Source: Bacteroidota bacterium
GTDB taxonomy: Bacteria; Bacteroidota; Bacteroidia; Bacteroidales; F082
Assembly (NCBI GenBank): GCA_016845175.1
Contig: JAERTD010000013.1
Coordinates: 46,135 to 110,134, forward strand
Direction of reading: 5' to 3'
DNA length: 64,000 nucleotides
Under the pieces are notes generated by a model that saw nothing but the letters and a program-made list of their open reading frames with translations, had not been told where the DNA came from and made no database searches. The first letter of the stretch is position 1. Every line of letters starts with the position of its first letter. The position numbers were made by a program, and so were the translations under genes. Positions 18,000 to 26,631 of the stretch are shown piece by piece.

Positions 18000-18512
18000 A
18001 TGGAAATGACAAAAAAAATCGTGATTGTAGATGATGACATCGACATTATCACCGTTGTAGAATCTATCCTAAAAGCTAAAGGCTACCAAGTATTTTCAGC
18101 CAATGACAAAACGGAGGGATTAGAACTCATCCGTAACATTAAACCTGACCTCGCCATTCTGGATGTCATGATGACTACCCATTTTGAAGGATTTGAATTG
18201 GCCAAAGAACTGGACAATGATGATAACTTGAAAGAAATGCCAGTCATCATTCAAACTTCTATTGATGTACTGACCACTACCAAGCCAAGTGTTCAGGCCA
18301 TGGCCCGTGAATTCAGAAACAGTGATGAATACAGCGACTTACGCGTAATTCTGGTAAAAGATATGATCAGTGGTAATGCTGGAGTGGATTATCTGGACGA
18401 GCAGGGAAATAATGTATGGTTTCCGGTAAACGCCTTCGTACGCAAACCAGTAAGCGCAGATATATTACTCCCTGAAGTAGCCCGTTTAGTGGAACAACCA
18501 GTGGTTCAGTAA
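18000..18512 (+). CDS. Receiver-only response regulator at the head of the hydrogenase locus
   Basis: A 170-residue stand-alone CheY-like receiver with no output domain. The acidic triad 'VDDD' is at 10-13, the phospho-acceptor is D55 in 'LAILDVMM', a Thr/Ser switch lies in 'IIQTSIDV', and the invariant Lys is in 'FVRKPV'. It is ~45 residues longer than CheY because of an insertion between strands 4 and 5 ('SVQAMAREFRNSDEYSD...'), which is shared in style with the smaller receiver at 24924. ATG at 18000; HydC begins 44 bases downstream in the same direction. It is probably a phosphorelay member working with the kinases at 22862 and 25389; how it affects hydrogenase or gene expression is unknown. 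Confidence 0.85.
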   Translation: MEMTKKIVIVDDDIDIITVVESILKAKGYQVFSANDKTEGLELIRNIKPDLAILDVMMTTHFEGFELAKELDNDDNLKEMPVIIQTSIDVLTTTKPSVQAMAREFRNSDEYSDLRVILVKDMISGNAGVDYLDEQGNNVWFPVNAFVRKPVSADILLPEVARLVEQPVVQ

Positions 18513-18556
18513 TTTACCAGCACAATAAAAGCACTACAATAATAAAATAGGTACTG

Positions 18557-19021
18557 ATGACAGCAATTCAACCGATACTTAATAAATATCCCGACAATGG
18601 CAGGGAAAACCTGATTCCCATTTTGCAGGACATACAAAACGAATCAGGCTATTTATCCAAAGATTCTATTGTGGAAGTTGGCCGGTTTCTTGATATCCCC
18701 ATAAGTAAAATCTTTGGTGTTGCAACCTTTTACAATCAGTTCCGCTTTGAGCCCTTTGGCAAGTATCATATACAGGTTTGTCGGGGAACCGCTTGCCATG
18801 TTCTGGGCTCTGCCACTGTTTTACAGGAGCTTGAGAAAAACCTCAAAATAAAGGCCGGCCAAAGCACTCGTGATGGTCTTTTCAGCATCGAAGTAGTTGC
18901 CTGTATTGGTGCCTGTGGCTTAGCTCCTGTGATTAGCATCAATGGAGAATTCCACGCCAAGGTAACGGCCGTATCCATGAAGCAAATTATTGATGATCTT
19001 AAAAAAGAGGAGGAAGCCTAA
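18557..19021 (+). CDS. hydC: NADH-dependent [FeFe] hydrogenase subunit HydC (NuoE-like [2Fe-2S] protein)
   Basis: A 154-residue thioredoxin-fold ferredoxin, the equivalent of NuoE of complex I. Its four cluster cysteines are C75 and C80 in 'VCRGTACHVLGS' and C116 and C120 in 'ACIGACGLAP', the C-x4-C...C-x3-C pattern of the family. The helical N-terminus ('LIPILQDIQNESGYL', 'FGVATFYNQF') also matches. It passes electrons between the flavin subunit and the rest of the complex in the cytoplasm. The stop codon overlaps the next start by one base (TAATG), so HydC and HydB are coupled. Assignment as HydC rather than complex I NuoE rests on the neighbouring hydrogenase genes. Confidence 0.93.
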   Translation: MTAIQPILNKYPDNGRENLIPILQDIQNESGYLSKDSIVEVGRFLDIPISKIFGVATFYNQFRFEPFGKYHIQVCRGTACHVLGSATVLQELEKNLKIKAGQSTRDGLFSIEVVACIGACGLAPVISINGEFHAKVTAVSMKQIIDDLKKEEEA

Positions 19022-20961
19022 TGGACAATCAAAAGAATATGAGCACACAGCAGCAACTGCATCTTAAAGTATCAGAATCATTAAGCACTCCTGCTGACGA
19101 TAGCCTTTTCAAGAAACTCAGAAGGGAAAGCTGTGAAAAACCAGTTATTTATATAGGTGCAGGCACCTGTGGTTTTGGAGCCGGTGCTGGTAAAACGCTT
19201 GAAGCAGTCAAATCCTATGTTCAGTCAAAGAATATTGATGCGGAAATCGTTGAGGTTGGTTGTATTGGCCTGTGTTCTGCAGAACCTTTAATGGATGTTC
19301 AATTGCCGGGCAGCAATAGAATATCCTTCCAACATCAAACTCATGATAAGGTTGAAACAACCCTGGATGCTATTTTCAAACTGGAGTTACCCGCACATGA
19401 AAACATTCTGGGTCAGTTTGAAGGTGATGAAAGAGCCTGGGAAGGTGTGGCTCACATCAATGAACACCCTTTCTTTCGTCAGCAAAAACGATTGGTACTC
19501 AAAAATTGTGGTTTGGTAGACCCCATTAATATTGATGAGTATATATCAAGAGGTGGCTACACAAGCTTTCTCAGCACTATCGAAAACCATCAGTCACTGG
19601 AAGTATGTGATTTGATTGAAGACAGTGGCCTTAGAGGTCGAGGTGGTGGTGGTTTTCCAACCGGAAGAAAATGGAAATTTGCCTATCACACCCAAAGTGA
19701 TCAGAAGTACTTGATTTGTAATGCTGATGAAGGTGACCCTGGTGCCTTTATGGACAGGGCAGTTATTGAAGGCGACCCTCATCGTTTGATCGAAGGTATG
19801 GCTATTGCCGCCTATGGCATTGGTGCTTCAAAATCATATATCTACATCAGAGCTGAGTATCCACTGGCCATTGAAAGACTGGATGTAGCCCTTCAGCAAG
19901 CCAGAGATTACGGCTTGCTGGGTAAGAATATTTTTGGGAGCGGTATTGATTTTGACATTAAGGTTAAAATGGGAGCGGGTGCGTTTGTATGTGGTGAAGA
20001 AACTGCATTGATCAACAGCATCGAAGGAAAAAGAGGTATGCCTCGTCCGCGTCCACCCTTCCCTGCTGCAGAAGGTTTATTTAGCAAGCCTACCATTATC
20101 AACAATGTGGAAACCCTTTCAAGCATTCCTGAAATTATGCTGGGAGGCGTTGAGGCATTCAAAAATATCGGAACCGACCAAAGCAAGGGTACCAAGGTGT
20201 TTGCTTTATCTGGCAAGGTGGCACAAACCGGTCTGGTGGAAGTCCCCATGGGTACTACCATCAGGGAGGTTATCTTCGATATCGCAGGTGGCATCCCAAA
20301 CGGAAAAAAATTCAAGTCAGTCCAAATTGGTGGTCCTTCCGGTGGTTGTATCACTGAAGCCAACCTGGACATAAAAATTGAATATGAATCTCTACTTAAA
20401 ATTGGAGCCATGATGGGTTCCGGAGGACTAGTGGTGATGGATGAAGACACCTGTATGGTGGACGTGGCTAAATTCTTCATGGATTTCATCCAGAGAGAAA
20501 GTTGCGGAAAATGCATCCCCTGTCGTGAAGGCACCAAGCGTATGCTCGAAATCCTGGAAAGCATCACCCATAAGCCTGTGGACGAATCTCAGAATGAAGC
20601 CCTGGAGCGCTTCAAAGGCATTATGCAATTGGAGAAACTTGCCAAGGTAATTAATGAAACCTCCCTTTGCGGACTTGGCCAAACTGCACCAAATCCTGTA
20701 ATGAGTACACTCAAGTGGTTTAGAAACGAATATGAGGCTCATATTTTTGACCGCAAATGTCCGGCCAACGTATGTACTGAATTACGCACTTTCACCATTG
20801 ATGTGGATATGTGTACCGGTTGTACCATTTGCGCAAAAAAATGTCCCACTGATGCCATTATTGGAAGCAGAAAAGCACCGCATTTTGTTGTCGATGATAA
20901 ATGTATTGCCTGTGGCACATGCTACGATGTATGCAAATTCGATGCAATCACCATTTCCTAA
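19021..20961 (+). CDS. hydB: NADH-dependent [FeFe] hydrogenase subunit HydB (NuoF-like flavoprotein)
   Basis: The 646-residue NAD- and FMN-binding subunit. Domains in order: an N-terminal thioredoxin-like [2Fe-2S] region (~35-115, cysteines in 'GTCGFG' and 'GCIGLCSAEP'); the NuoF core with FMN/NADH motifs 'GLRGRGGGGFPTGRKW' and 'NADEGDPGAFMDR', and 'IGGPSGGC'; the [4Fe-4S] site 'ESCGKCIPCREGTKR' with the distal Cys in 'SLCGLGQTAPNP'; and a C-terminal 2x[4Fe-4S] ferredoxin ('CTGCTICAKKCP', 'CIACGTCYDVCK'). This fusion is the layout of HydB/HndC subunits in electron-bifurcating hydrogenases, which couple NADH and reduced ferredoxin oxidation to H2 production or the reverse. Translation is coupled to HydC; HydA follows after 17 bases. 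Bifurcation itself is inferred from architecture. Confidence 0.94.
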   Translation: MDNQKNMSTQQQLHLKVSESLSTPADDSLFKKLRRESCEKPVIYIGAGTCGFGAGAGKTLEAVKSYVQSKNIDAEIVEVGCIGLCSAEPLMDVQLPGSNRISFQHQTHDKVETTLDAIFKLELPAHENILGQFEGDERAWEGVAHINEHPFFRQQKRLVLKNCGLVDPINIDEYISRGGYTSFLSTIENHQSLEVCDLIEDSGLRGRGGGGFPTGRKWKFAYHTQSDQKYLICNADEGDPGAFMDRAVIEGDPHRLIEGMAIAAYGIGASKSYIYIRAEYPLAIERLDVALQQARDYGLLGKNIFGSGIDFDIKVKMGAGAFVCGEETALINSIEGKRGMPRPRPPFPAAEGLFSKPTIINNVETLSSIPEIMLGGVEAFKNIGTDQSKGTKVFALSGKVAQTGLVEVPMGTTIREVIFDIAGGIPNGKKFKSVQIGGPSGGCITEANLDIKIEYESLLKIGAMMGSGGLVVMDEDTCMVDVAKFFMDFIQRESCGKCIPCREGTKRMLEILESITHKPVDESQNEALERFKGIMQLEKLAKVINETSLCGLGQTAPNPVMSTLKWFRNEYEAHIFDRKCPANVCTELRTFTIDVDMCTGCTICAKKCPTDAIIGSRKAPHFVVDDKCIACGTCYDVCKFDAITIS

Positions 20962-20978
20962 CATTCAAAACTAATCCC

Positions 20979-22703
20979 ATGGATTTCACCATAAATATCA
21001 ACAATAAAGCACTGGAAGCGAAACAGGGAGAGACCATCCTGGATGTATTAACCCGTAATGGCATCAGGGTGCCCACCCTTTGTCATATCAAAGATGCTTT
21101 TCCAACAGGTGCCTGTCGTATGTGTGTAGTAGAAGACGAGAAAAGCGGCAAACTTTTAACCTCTTGCTCCTATCCTGTTGAGGCAGATATGAGCATTCAA
21201 ACCCACTCCAAACGTGTCGTGGAGTCAAGAAAAACCATCATCGAGTTGCTTTTATCCAATCACCCGGATGATTGTTTGTATTGCGTTAGAAATAAAAACT
21301 GTGAACTGCAGGATCTTTCAGAAGAACATCATGTTCGTGAAAGAAGAATCAGAGGAAAGAAAAATACAGAACCTCTTGACCTCTCCAGCGCAAGCATTGT
21401 TCGCGATCCTGAGAAATGTATATTATGTGGACGCTGTGTCCATGCCTGTGAAGAAGTCATGGGTGTCGCTTGTATCGATTTCATTCATCGAGGCAACAAA
21501 TCCATCATTGGCACTGCCTTTAATCAAGGACTCAATACTTCAAGTTGTGTGAACTGTGGCCAGTGTATTATGGTTTGTCCCACCGGTGCCTTAACCGAAA
21601 AAAACCACTTTGCTCAAATTCAGGAAGCACTTAATAATCCTGCCAAAAGAGTGGTCGTACAATATGCTCCTTCCATCTCAGTATCCATGGCCGAGGAATT
21701 GGGTATGGAGGCTGGAACAGATATCAACGGCATATTAAATGCGGCCTTAAGAAAGATTGGTTTTGATCATGTATTTGACTCATCATTCTCAGCCGATTTA
21801 ACCATTATGGAAGAATCAGCTGAATTGATCGACAGGGTTAATAACAATGGTGTACTGCCAATGATTACTTCCTGCTGTCCAGGTTGGGTGAAGTTTGCAG
21901 AAGAGTTTTATCCTGATTTCCTTCCCAACCTCTCTTCATGCAAATCTCCACAGCAAATGATGGGAGCCATTATCAAATCTCATTTTGCCGCTGAAGAAAA
22001 CTTAAAACCTGAAGAGATCTTTTCCGTTTCCATCATGCCTTGTACAGCTAAGAAATTCGAAGCCCAGCGTGAAGAAATGACCCAGGAAGGCATATCTGAT
22101 GTGGATGCGGTGTTAACCACACGTGAACTCACCAAATTCCTGAAACTTTATGGTATTGATATGTTCAATATCCGTCCGGAACTAACTGATTCACCTCTGG
22201 GTTTCAGAAGTACTGCCGGAAAGATTTTCGGTGCTTCGGGTGGTGTGATGGAAGCAGCCATCCGCACAGCTTATTACAAAATAACAGGTAAAGAATTGGT
22301 GGAATTTCAGATTCCTGCCGTTCGTGGATTCATCGGAAGAAAAGAAACCACCATCAATATTGATGGATTGGAAGTGGGTGTAGCCGTGGTTAACGGTCTG
22401 GCCAACACAAGAAAGCTTCTGGAAGAAATCAGAAATGGTAAAAATGACATTCATTTTATTGAAGTCATGGCTTGTCCCGGCGGTTGTATCGGTGGTGGTG
22501 GTCAGCATATCGGCAGCAGCGATGAACAGCTGAAAGCCAGAATGAAAAAACTCTACCAAATAGATGCCACAGAGTCCATTAAGGTAAGCCACAAAAATCC
22601 GGAGATCATCGGTTTATATGAGAATTTCCTTGGTGAGCCTCTGGGACATAAGAGTCATAAATTATTACACACGCATTACCATGCACGTAAGGTGATGCTT
22701 TAA
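20979..22703 (+). CDS. hydA: Catalytic [FeFe] hydrogenase subunit HydA, group A (A3-like, NADH-linked)
   Basis: A 574-residue catalytic subunit. The frame is open further upstream, but ATG 20979 is chosen because the ferredoxin fold begins there ('MDFTININNKALEAKQGETI'). Cofactor ligands: [2Fe-2S] C35, C46, C49, C63; His-ligated [4Fe-4S] H95, C99, C102, C108; two [4Fe-4S] clusters C147/150/153/157 and C190/193/196/200. H-cluster motifs are complete: L1 'TSCCPGW' with C299 (proton relay) and C300, L2 'MPCTAKKFEAQR' with C355, and L3 'MACPGGCIGGGGQ' with C499 and C503, the same spacing as clostridial CpI. The C-terminal [2Fe-2S] extension seen in Thermotoga HydA is absent. Together with HydB and HydC it forms a soluble cytoplasmic NAD(P)/ferredoxin-linked complex. 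Confidence 0.96.
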   Translation: MDFTININNKALEAKQGETILDVLTRNGIRVPTLCHIKDAFPTGACRMCVVEDEKSGKLLTSCSYPVEADMSIQTHSKRVVESRKTIIELLLSNHPDDCLYCVRNKNCELQDLSEEHHVRERRIRGKKNTEPLDLSSASIVRDPEKCILCGRCVHACEEVMGVACIDFIHRGNKSIIGTAFNQGLNTSSCVNCGQCIMVCPTGALTEKNHFAQIQEALNNPAKRVVVQYAPSISVSMAEELGMEAGTDINGILNAALRKIGFDHVFDSSFSADLTIMEESAELIDRVNNNGVLPMITSCCPGWVKFAEEFYPDFLPNLSSCKSPQQMMGAIIKSHFAAEENLKPEEIFSVSIMPCTAKKFEAQREEMTQEGISDVDAVLTTRELTKFLKLYGIDMFNIRPELTDSPLGFRSTAGKIFGASGGVMEAAIRTAYYKITGKELVEFQIPAVRGFIGRKETTINIDGLEVGVAVVNGLANTRKLLEEIRNGKNDIHFIEVMACPGGCIGGGGQHIGSSDEQLKARMKKLYQIDATESIKVSHKNPEIIGLYENFLGEPLGHKSHKLLHTHYHARKVML

Positions 22704-22861
22704 GATACCATAGCAGGTTTGGCAGAGGATGGGGAAGGCTTTTAAATTCAAATTTTTGGTTAATGATGAATAAGTAAAGTCTAAGTCTTCCCCGCCTCAT
22801 GCTTTAGAAAATGAAAAAGCTAATTAATAACACATAACCAATAATATAACTCCAACCACCC

Positions 22862-24919
22862 ATGACACGCGACAGCAGAAACATATTGGTTTATACAGTG
22901 AAGGACCGCTGCCGTGTTTGTTATACCTGTGTGAGGGAATGCCCGGTGAAAGCCATCAAGATCATGAATGGCCAGGCAGAAGTTATCCCGGAACGCTGCA
23001 TTGCCTGTGGCAATTGTGTTAATGTGTGCAGCCAGGGTGCCAAGGCTTTTCTTCACTCCTGTCATCAGGTGGAAAACCTATTGGTTTCCAATCAACAAGT
23101 GGTGGCACTGCTGGCCCCGAGTTTTCCTGCGGAATTTACCGAATTGGAAAACCCTAAACATATGGTTACCATGCTCAAGTCACTCGGCTTTGATAAGGTG
23201 GTGGAAGTTTCCTTTGGAGCAGATATGGTAGCCAGGGAATACGAAAAACTTCAAAGCAAGCCCAGCAAAACAGGATTTATTTCCTCCGATTGCCCGGCAG
23301 TAGTGGCTTGTATCGAAAGACATTACCCAAACTTAACCGATCATCTGGCCCCCATTGCCTCACCCATGGTGGCCATCGCAAGAATCGCTAAAAAAGAATA
23401 TGGTGAGGACATCAAGACCATTTTTATCGGCCCTTGTATTGCAAAAAAAGGAGAGAGTGATGAAATTGATGAAGCCATCACCTTTACAGAACTCCGGAAA
23501 CTGTTTCATGAGAACAGCATTCAACACACCAATCTAAAACCAACCGACTTCGATCCTCCATTGGCTGGTAAAGGAGCATCCTTCCCTGTGAGTCATGGCT
23601 TGCTTTCAACCATGGGTAAAACAGCGGATATGGCTTGTAACGACGTGGTGGTGACCGATGGGAAAAGAAATTTTATCAGTGCGATCAAAGAGTTTGAAAA
23701 TGGAAACCTTTCCCACAATCATCTTGAATTGCTTTGCTGTGAAGGTTGTATCAGTGGACCAGGCATGAGTAACAATGGTAACCGCTTCCACCGCCGAAAC
23801 CTCATCAGCAATTACGTTCATAACAAACTGGATGAATTAAACACCGATGCCTGGTCAGAGCAGGTGGCCAATTACAAGGAAATGGATTTCTCACAGGAAT
23901 TTAGTCCTGCTGTACAACAGCTAAGTCTTCCTTCTGAAGAAGATATCCGTGAGAAACTGCTTAGCATTGGCAAACTTCACCCCGGAGACCATCTGAATTG
24001 CGGTGCATGTGGGTACGACAGTTGCAGAGAACATGCCATTGCCATCCTCAACGGGCTTGCAGAGAATGAGATGTGTCTTCCCGACACCATTGAGAAGATG
24101 CATGGGATGATTGAAGACCTGAATATTTCCAACGAAAAACTGGCTAACACCAGACAGGCCTTACAGCACTCTGAAAAACTGGCCAGTATGGGACAGCTTT
24201 CTGCTGGTATTGCTCACGAACTAAACAATCCTCTGGGTGTCATCACCATGTATAGCAACATACTAAAAGAGGAAAGCAGTGAAACTGACACTTTCTATCA
24301 GGACCTGAACCTTATCACTGAGCAAGCCAACAGATGCAAGGAGATTGTAGCTGGTCTGCTCAATTTTGCCAGACAAAATCAGGTGAAACTGGAAGTCACC
24401 CATATGACTGATTTCTGTGAACACAGTCTACAGTCAATTATTAAACCTGATAATATCCGCTTGCATTTTTCATCCAATCTGGAAAATCATGAAGCCATGA
24501 TTGATCGCGATCAGATGATGCAGGTACTCACCAATCTTGAAAAAAACGCAGTGGAAGCTATGGTAGATGGTGGCGATCTCAACATCCAGCTAGATGGCAA
24601 CCCGGAAGAAATACATATCAGGATTTCTGATACCGGCACCGGTATTGCAAAGGAAAACCTTGATAAGATATTCACTCCATTTTTCACTACCAAAGCCATT
24701 GGAAAAGGCACAGGCATGGGCCTCCCGCTGGTATATGGAATAGTTAAAATGCACAAAGGTCAGCTTCAGGTAGTATCCAATACTGATGCCTCTGCAGGAC
24801 CCACAGGAACTACATTTACACTGGTTCTTCCCAGAGTAAATACCCAGTTAGCTGAAAAAAACAGCAATCACACAACACAATCAATTCATACAGATACAAT
24901 CACAATCAATAAAACCTAA
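22862..24919 (+). CDS. Sensory [FeFe]-hydrogenase-like H-cluster protein fused to a histidine kinase
   Basis: A 685-residue fusion. Residues 1-65 form a 2x[4Fe-4S] ferredoxin (C17/20/23/27 and C46/49/52/56). Residues ~75-325 are an H-cluster domain: L1 'SSDCPAVV' (C144, with Asp143 where catalytic enzymes have the proton-relay Cys), L2 'GPCIAKKGE' (C192), L3 'CCEGCISGPG' (C292, C296). Residues 375-407 form a further [4Fe-4S] module ('CGACGYDSC' plus C405). A short coiled linker leads to HisKA ('SAGIAHELNNPLG', H452) and HATPase ('EKNAVEAM', 'DTGTGI', 'GTGMGLPLVYGI'). No PAS domain and no membrane segment are seen. It resembles the histidine-kinase-linked sensory hydrogenases (group C1/D type) but joined in one chain. 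It most likely reports H2 or redox state to the receivers next to it. Four bases separate it from the next receiver gene. Confidence 0.9.
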   Translation: MTRDSRNILVYTVKDRCRVCYTCVRECPVKAIKIMNGQAEVIPERCIACGNCVNVCSQGAKAFLHSCHQVENLLVSNQQVVALLAPSFPAEFTELENPKHMVTMLKSLGFDKVVEVSFGADMVAREYEKLQSKPSKTGFISSDCPAVVACIERHYPNLTDHLAPIASPMVAIARIAKKEYGEDIKTIFIGPCIAKKGESDEIDEAITFTELRKLFHENSIQHTNLKPTDFDPPLAGKGASFPVSHGLLSTMGKTADMACNDVVVTDGKRNFISAIKEFENGNLSHNHLELLCCEGCISGPGMSNNGNRFHRRNLISNYVHNKLDELNTDAWSEQVANYKEMDFSQEFSPAVQQLSLPSEEDIREKLLSIGKLHPGDHLNCGACGYDSCREHAIAILNGLAENEMCLPDTIEKMHGMIEDLNISNEKLANTRQALQHSEKLASMGQLSAGIAHELNNPLGVITMYSNILKEESSETDTFYQDLNLITEQANRCKEIVAGLLNFARQNQVKLEVTHMTDFCEHSLQSIIKPDNIRLHFSSNLENHEAMIDRDQMMQVLTNLEKNAVEAMVDGGDLNIQLDGNPEEIHIRISDTGTGIAKENLDKIFTPFFTTKAIGKGTGMGLPLVYGIVKMHKGQLQVVSNTDASAGPTGTTFTLVLPRVNTQLAEKNSNHTTQSIHTDTITINKT

Positions 24920-24923
24920 TCAG

Positions 24924-25319
24924 ATGAAAGAAGATAAGAAGTTGGTATTAATCGTGGACGATGACGTCGATTATCTGGAGCAAACAAAAGCCCTCGTAAA
25001 CAGTTTTGGCTATGAAACCATCACTGCCATTGGCAGCAAGGAAGGGGAAGCAACCTTACAAAAGGTAAAACCCGATCTGGCTATTTTTGATTTGATGATG
25101 GAAAACCAGGACAGTGGTTTCGTACTGGCCTACAAGAGCAAATCAATATACCCTGAGGTACCGGTAATTATTGCTACCGCGGTGACTACAGAAACAGGTA
25201 TGACCTTTAACGTGGAAACTGAGGAAGACAAAAGTTGGATCAAAGCTGATCTCTACATTGAAAAAGGCATTCGTGACGACCAATTACATCGTGAAATAAA
25301 CAAGCTTCTAAAAGTATAG
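24924..25319 (+). CDS. Receiver-only response regulator paired with the sensory hydrogenase kinase
   Basis: A 131-residue single-domain receiver. 'VDDDVD' (11-16) and D56 in 'LAIFDLMM' form the acidic pocket; 'IIATAVTTETG' carries the switch Thr; the Lys is in 'YIEKGI', followed by Gly instead of the usual Pro. Like the protein at 18000 it has extra residues between strands 4 and 5 ('MTFNVETEEDKSW'). The four-base gap to the kinase fusion makes it the likely first phosphate acceptor. With no output domain, it must act by protein contact or as a phosphotransfer intermediate. Confidence 0.88.
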   Translation: MKEDKKLVLIVDDDVDYLEQTKALVNSFGYETITAIGSKEGEATLQKVKPDLAIFDLMMENQDSGFVLAYKSKSIYPEVPVIIATAVTTETGMTFNVETEEDKSWIKADLYIEKGIRDDQLHREINKLLKV

Positions 25320-25388
25320 TTATGAAGCTATAAGCAGGCCATTTCAGCGCTCTAAATCTAAAATAACAAACTACTAAAGACCCATACC

Positions 25389-26507
25389 ATGAATACATTA
25401 AAAGTACTTGTAGTGGACGATGAACCAGGCATCCGTTCCGGCATCGAGAGAATACTGAGAAACTATACTGTTGGTTTTCCTTTTATGGCTGAAGACTTCA
25501 ACTTTCGCATCTACGAAGCTGAAACAGGAGAAATTGGGTTAGAACTCATCGAGTCAGAAAACCCTGATATTGTACTGCTTGACAACAAACTGCCCGGAAT
25601 CCAGGGTATTGAGGTTTTGGAAAAAATCAATAAAAAGAAGCTGGATACTGCCGTAATGATGATCACTTCCTATGCCAGTTTGGATATTGCTGTGAAAGCC
25701 ACCAATTTTGGGGCTTTTAATTTCGTCCCCAAACCCTTTACTCCTCAGGAACTTAAATCTTCCATTGAAAGCATTACCAAGCACCTCTTCCTGAAAAGGA
25801 TGACCAAAGAAATGAACAAAGAAGGCAAACAAATACGCTTTCAATTCCTCTCTGTGTTATCACATGAACTCAAATCCCCCCTCAACGCCATTGAAGGCTA
25901 TTTGAAAATCATGCAGGACAAACAGGTAGGCGATAATCTGGAACATTATATGGCCATGATTGACCGTTCTTTGATTCGTATCAAAGGTATGCGGGGTTTA
26001 ATCATGGATATGTTAGATCTGACCAAGCTTGAGTCGGGTAAGAAAAACAGGGAAATCAAATCCGTTGATCTTCATGAAATTGCCACAACGGCTATCCATA
26101 CTGTCGAACCTTTAGCCATCCAGCAAAATGTAGCCATTAACTTCAATGCTGAGGAAAACATCTGCATCCCAGCGGATGCTGATGAACTGGAAATTATTCT
26201 CAACAATCTGCTATCAAACGCAGTGAAATACAATAAGAATGGTGGCCATGTGGATTTAAACATTTGTCAGAAAACAGACAAGGTGGTTATCAAAGTAAAA
26301 GATAACGGCATTGGCATTTCACAAGAGAATATCTCCAAATTATTTACTGAGTTCACACGCATTAAGACCGAGCAAACACGTGACATAAGCGGTAGTGGTT
26401 TGGGATTATCGATCACAAAAAAAATGATTGACCTATACAATGGTCAAATCGATGTTCAAAGCCAACCTGACGAAGGCACCGAATTTACAGTAAGTCTTCC
26501 GGTTTAA
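25389..26507 (+). CDS. Receiver-histidine kinase hybrid (REC-HisKA-HATPase)
   Basis: A 372-residue soluble protein with an N-terminal receiver (1-130; 'VDDEPG', phospho-acceptor D65 in 'IVLLDNKLPG', Lys in 'VPKPF') followed by a HisKA box 'FLSVLSHELKSPLNAIEGY' with H159 and an HATPase ('NNLLSNAVKYN', 'DNGIGI', 'GSGLGLSIT'). Proteins of this layout receive phosphate or a signal at the receiver and regulate the attached kinase, so it is a candidate second stage downstream of the sensory hydrogenase kinase. It lies 69 bases after the receiver gene and 124 bases before hydG. Its own target is not encoded nearby: no DNA-binding domain occurs in the locus. Confidence 0.9.
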   Translation: MNTLKVLVVDDEPGIRSGIERILRNYTVGFPFMAEDFNFRIYEAETGEIGLELIESENPDIVLLDNKLPGIQGIEVLEKINKKKLDTAVMMITSYASLDIAVKATNFGAFNFVPKPFTPQELKSSIESITKHLFLKRMTKEMNKEGKQIRFQFLSVLSHELKSPLNAIEGYLKIMQDKQVGDNLEHYMAMIDRSLIRIKGMRGLIMDMLDLTKLESGKKNREIKSVDLHEIATTAIHTVEPLAIQQNVAINFNAEENICIPADADELEIILNNLLSNAVKYNKNGGHVDLNICQKTDKVVIKVKDNGIGISQENISKLFTEFTRIKTEQTRDISGSGLGLSITKKMIDLYNGQIDVQSQPDEGTEFTVSLPV

Positions 26508-26631
26508 AGATTAATCAAATGCTACAAGAGCGCAACAAAGAACTTTCATTGGTATTCACCTGACTCAATACAGACAGACTTCTACCACTGTCTGGTTGAG
26601 CAGGTGATTTGTCACAACTGAATCAGAAATC

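Noticed and set aside
18557..20961. NuoE/NuoF of respiratory complex I
   Set aside because: HydB has the N-terminal [2Fe-2S] and C-terminal ferredoxin extensions of bifurcating hydrogenases, and the next gene is a [FeFe] hydrogenase; other nuo genes are absent.
20901..20978. Upstream extension of hydA
   Set aside because: The frame is open, but the extra 26 residues overlap the end of hydB in another frame and do not resemble the start of the ferredoxin fold; ATG 20979 is the natural start.
22862..24919. A second catalytic [FeFe] hydrogenase
   Set aside because: The L1 proton-relay Cys is Asp, L3 lacks the usual Gly-rich tail, and a kinase is attached, so a sensor role is more likely.
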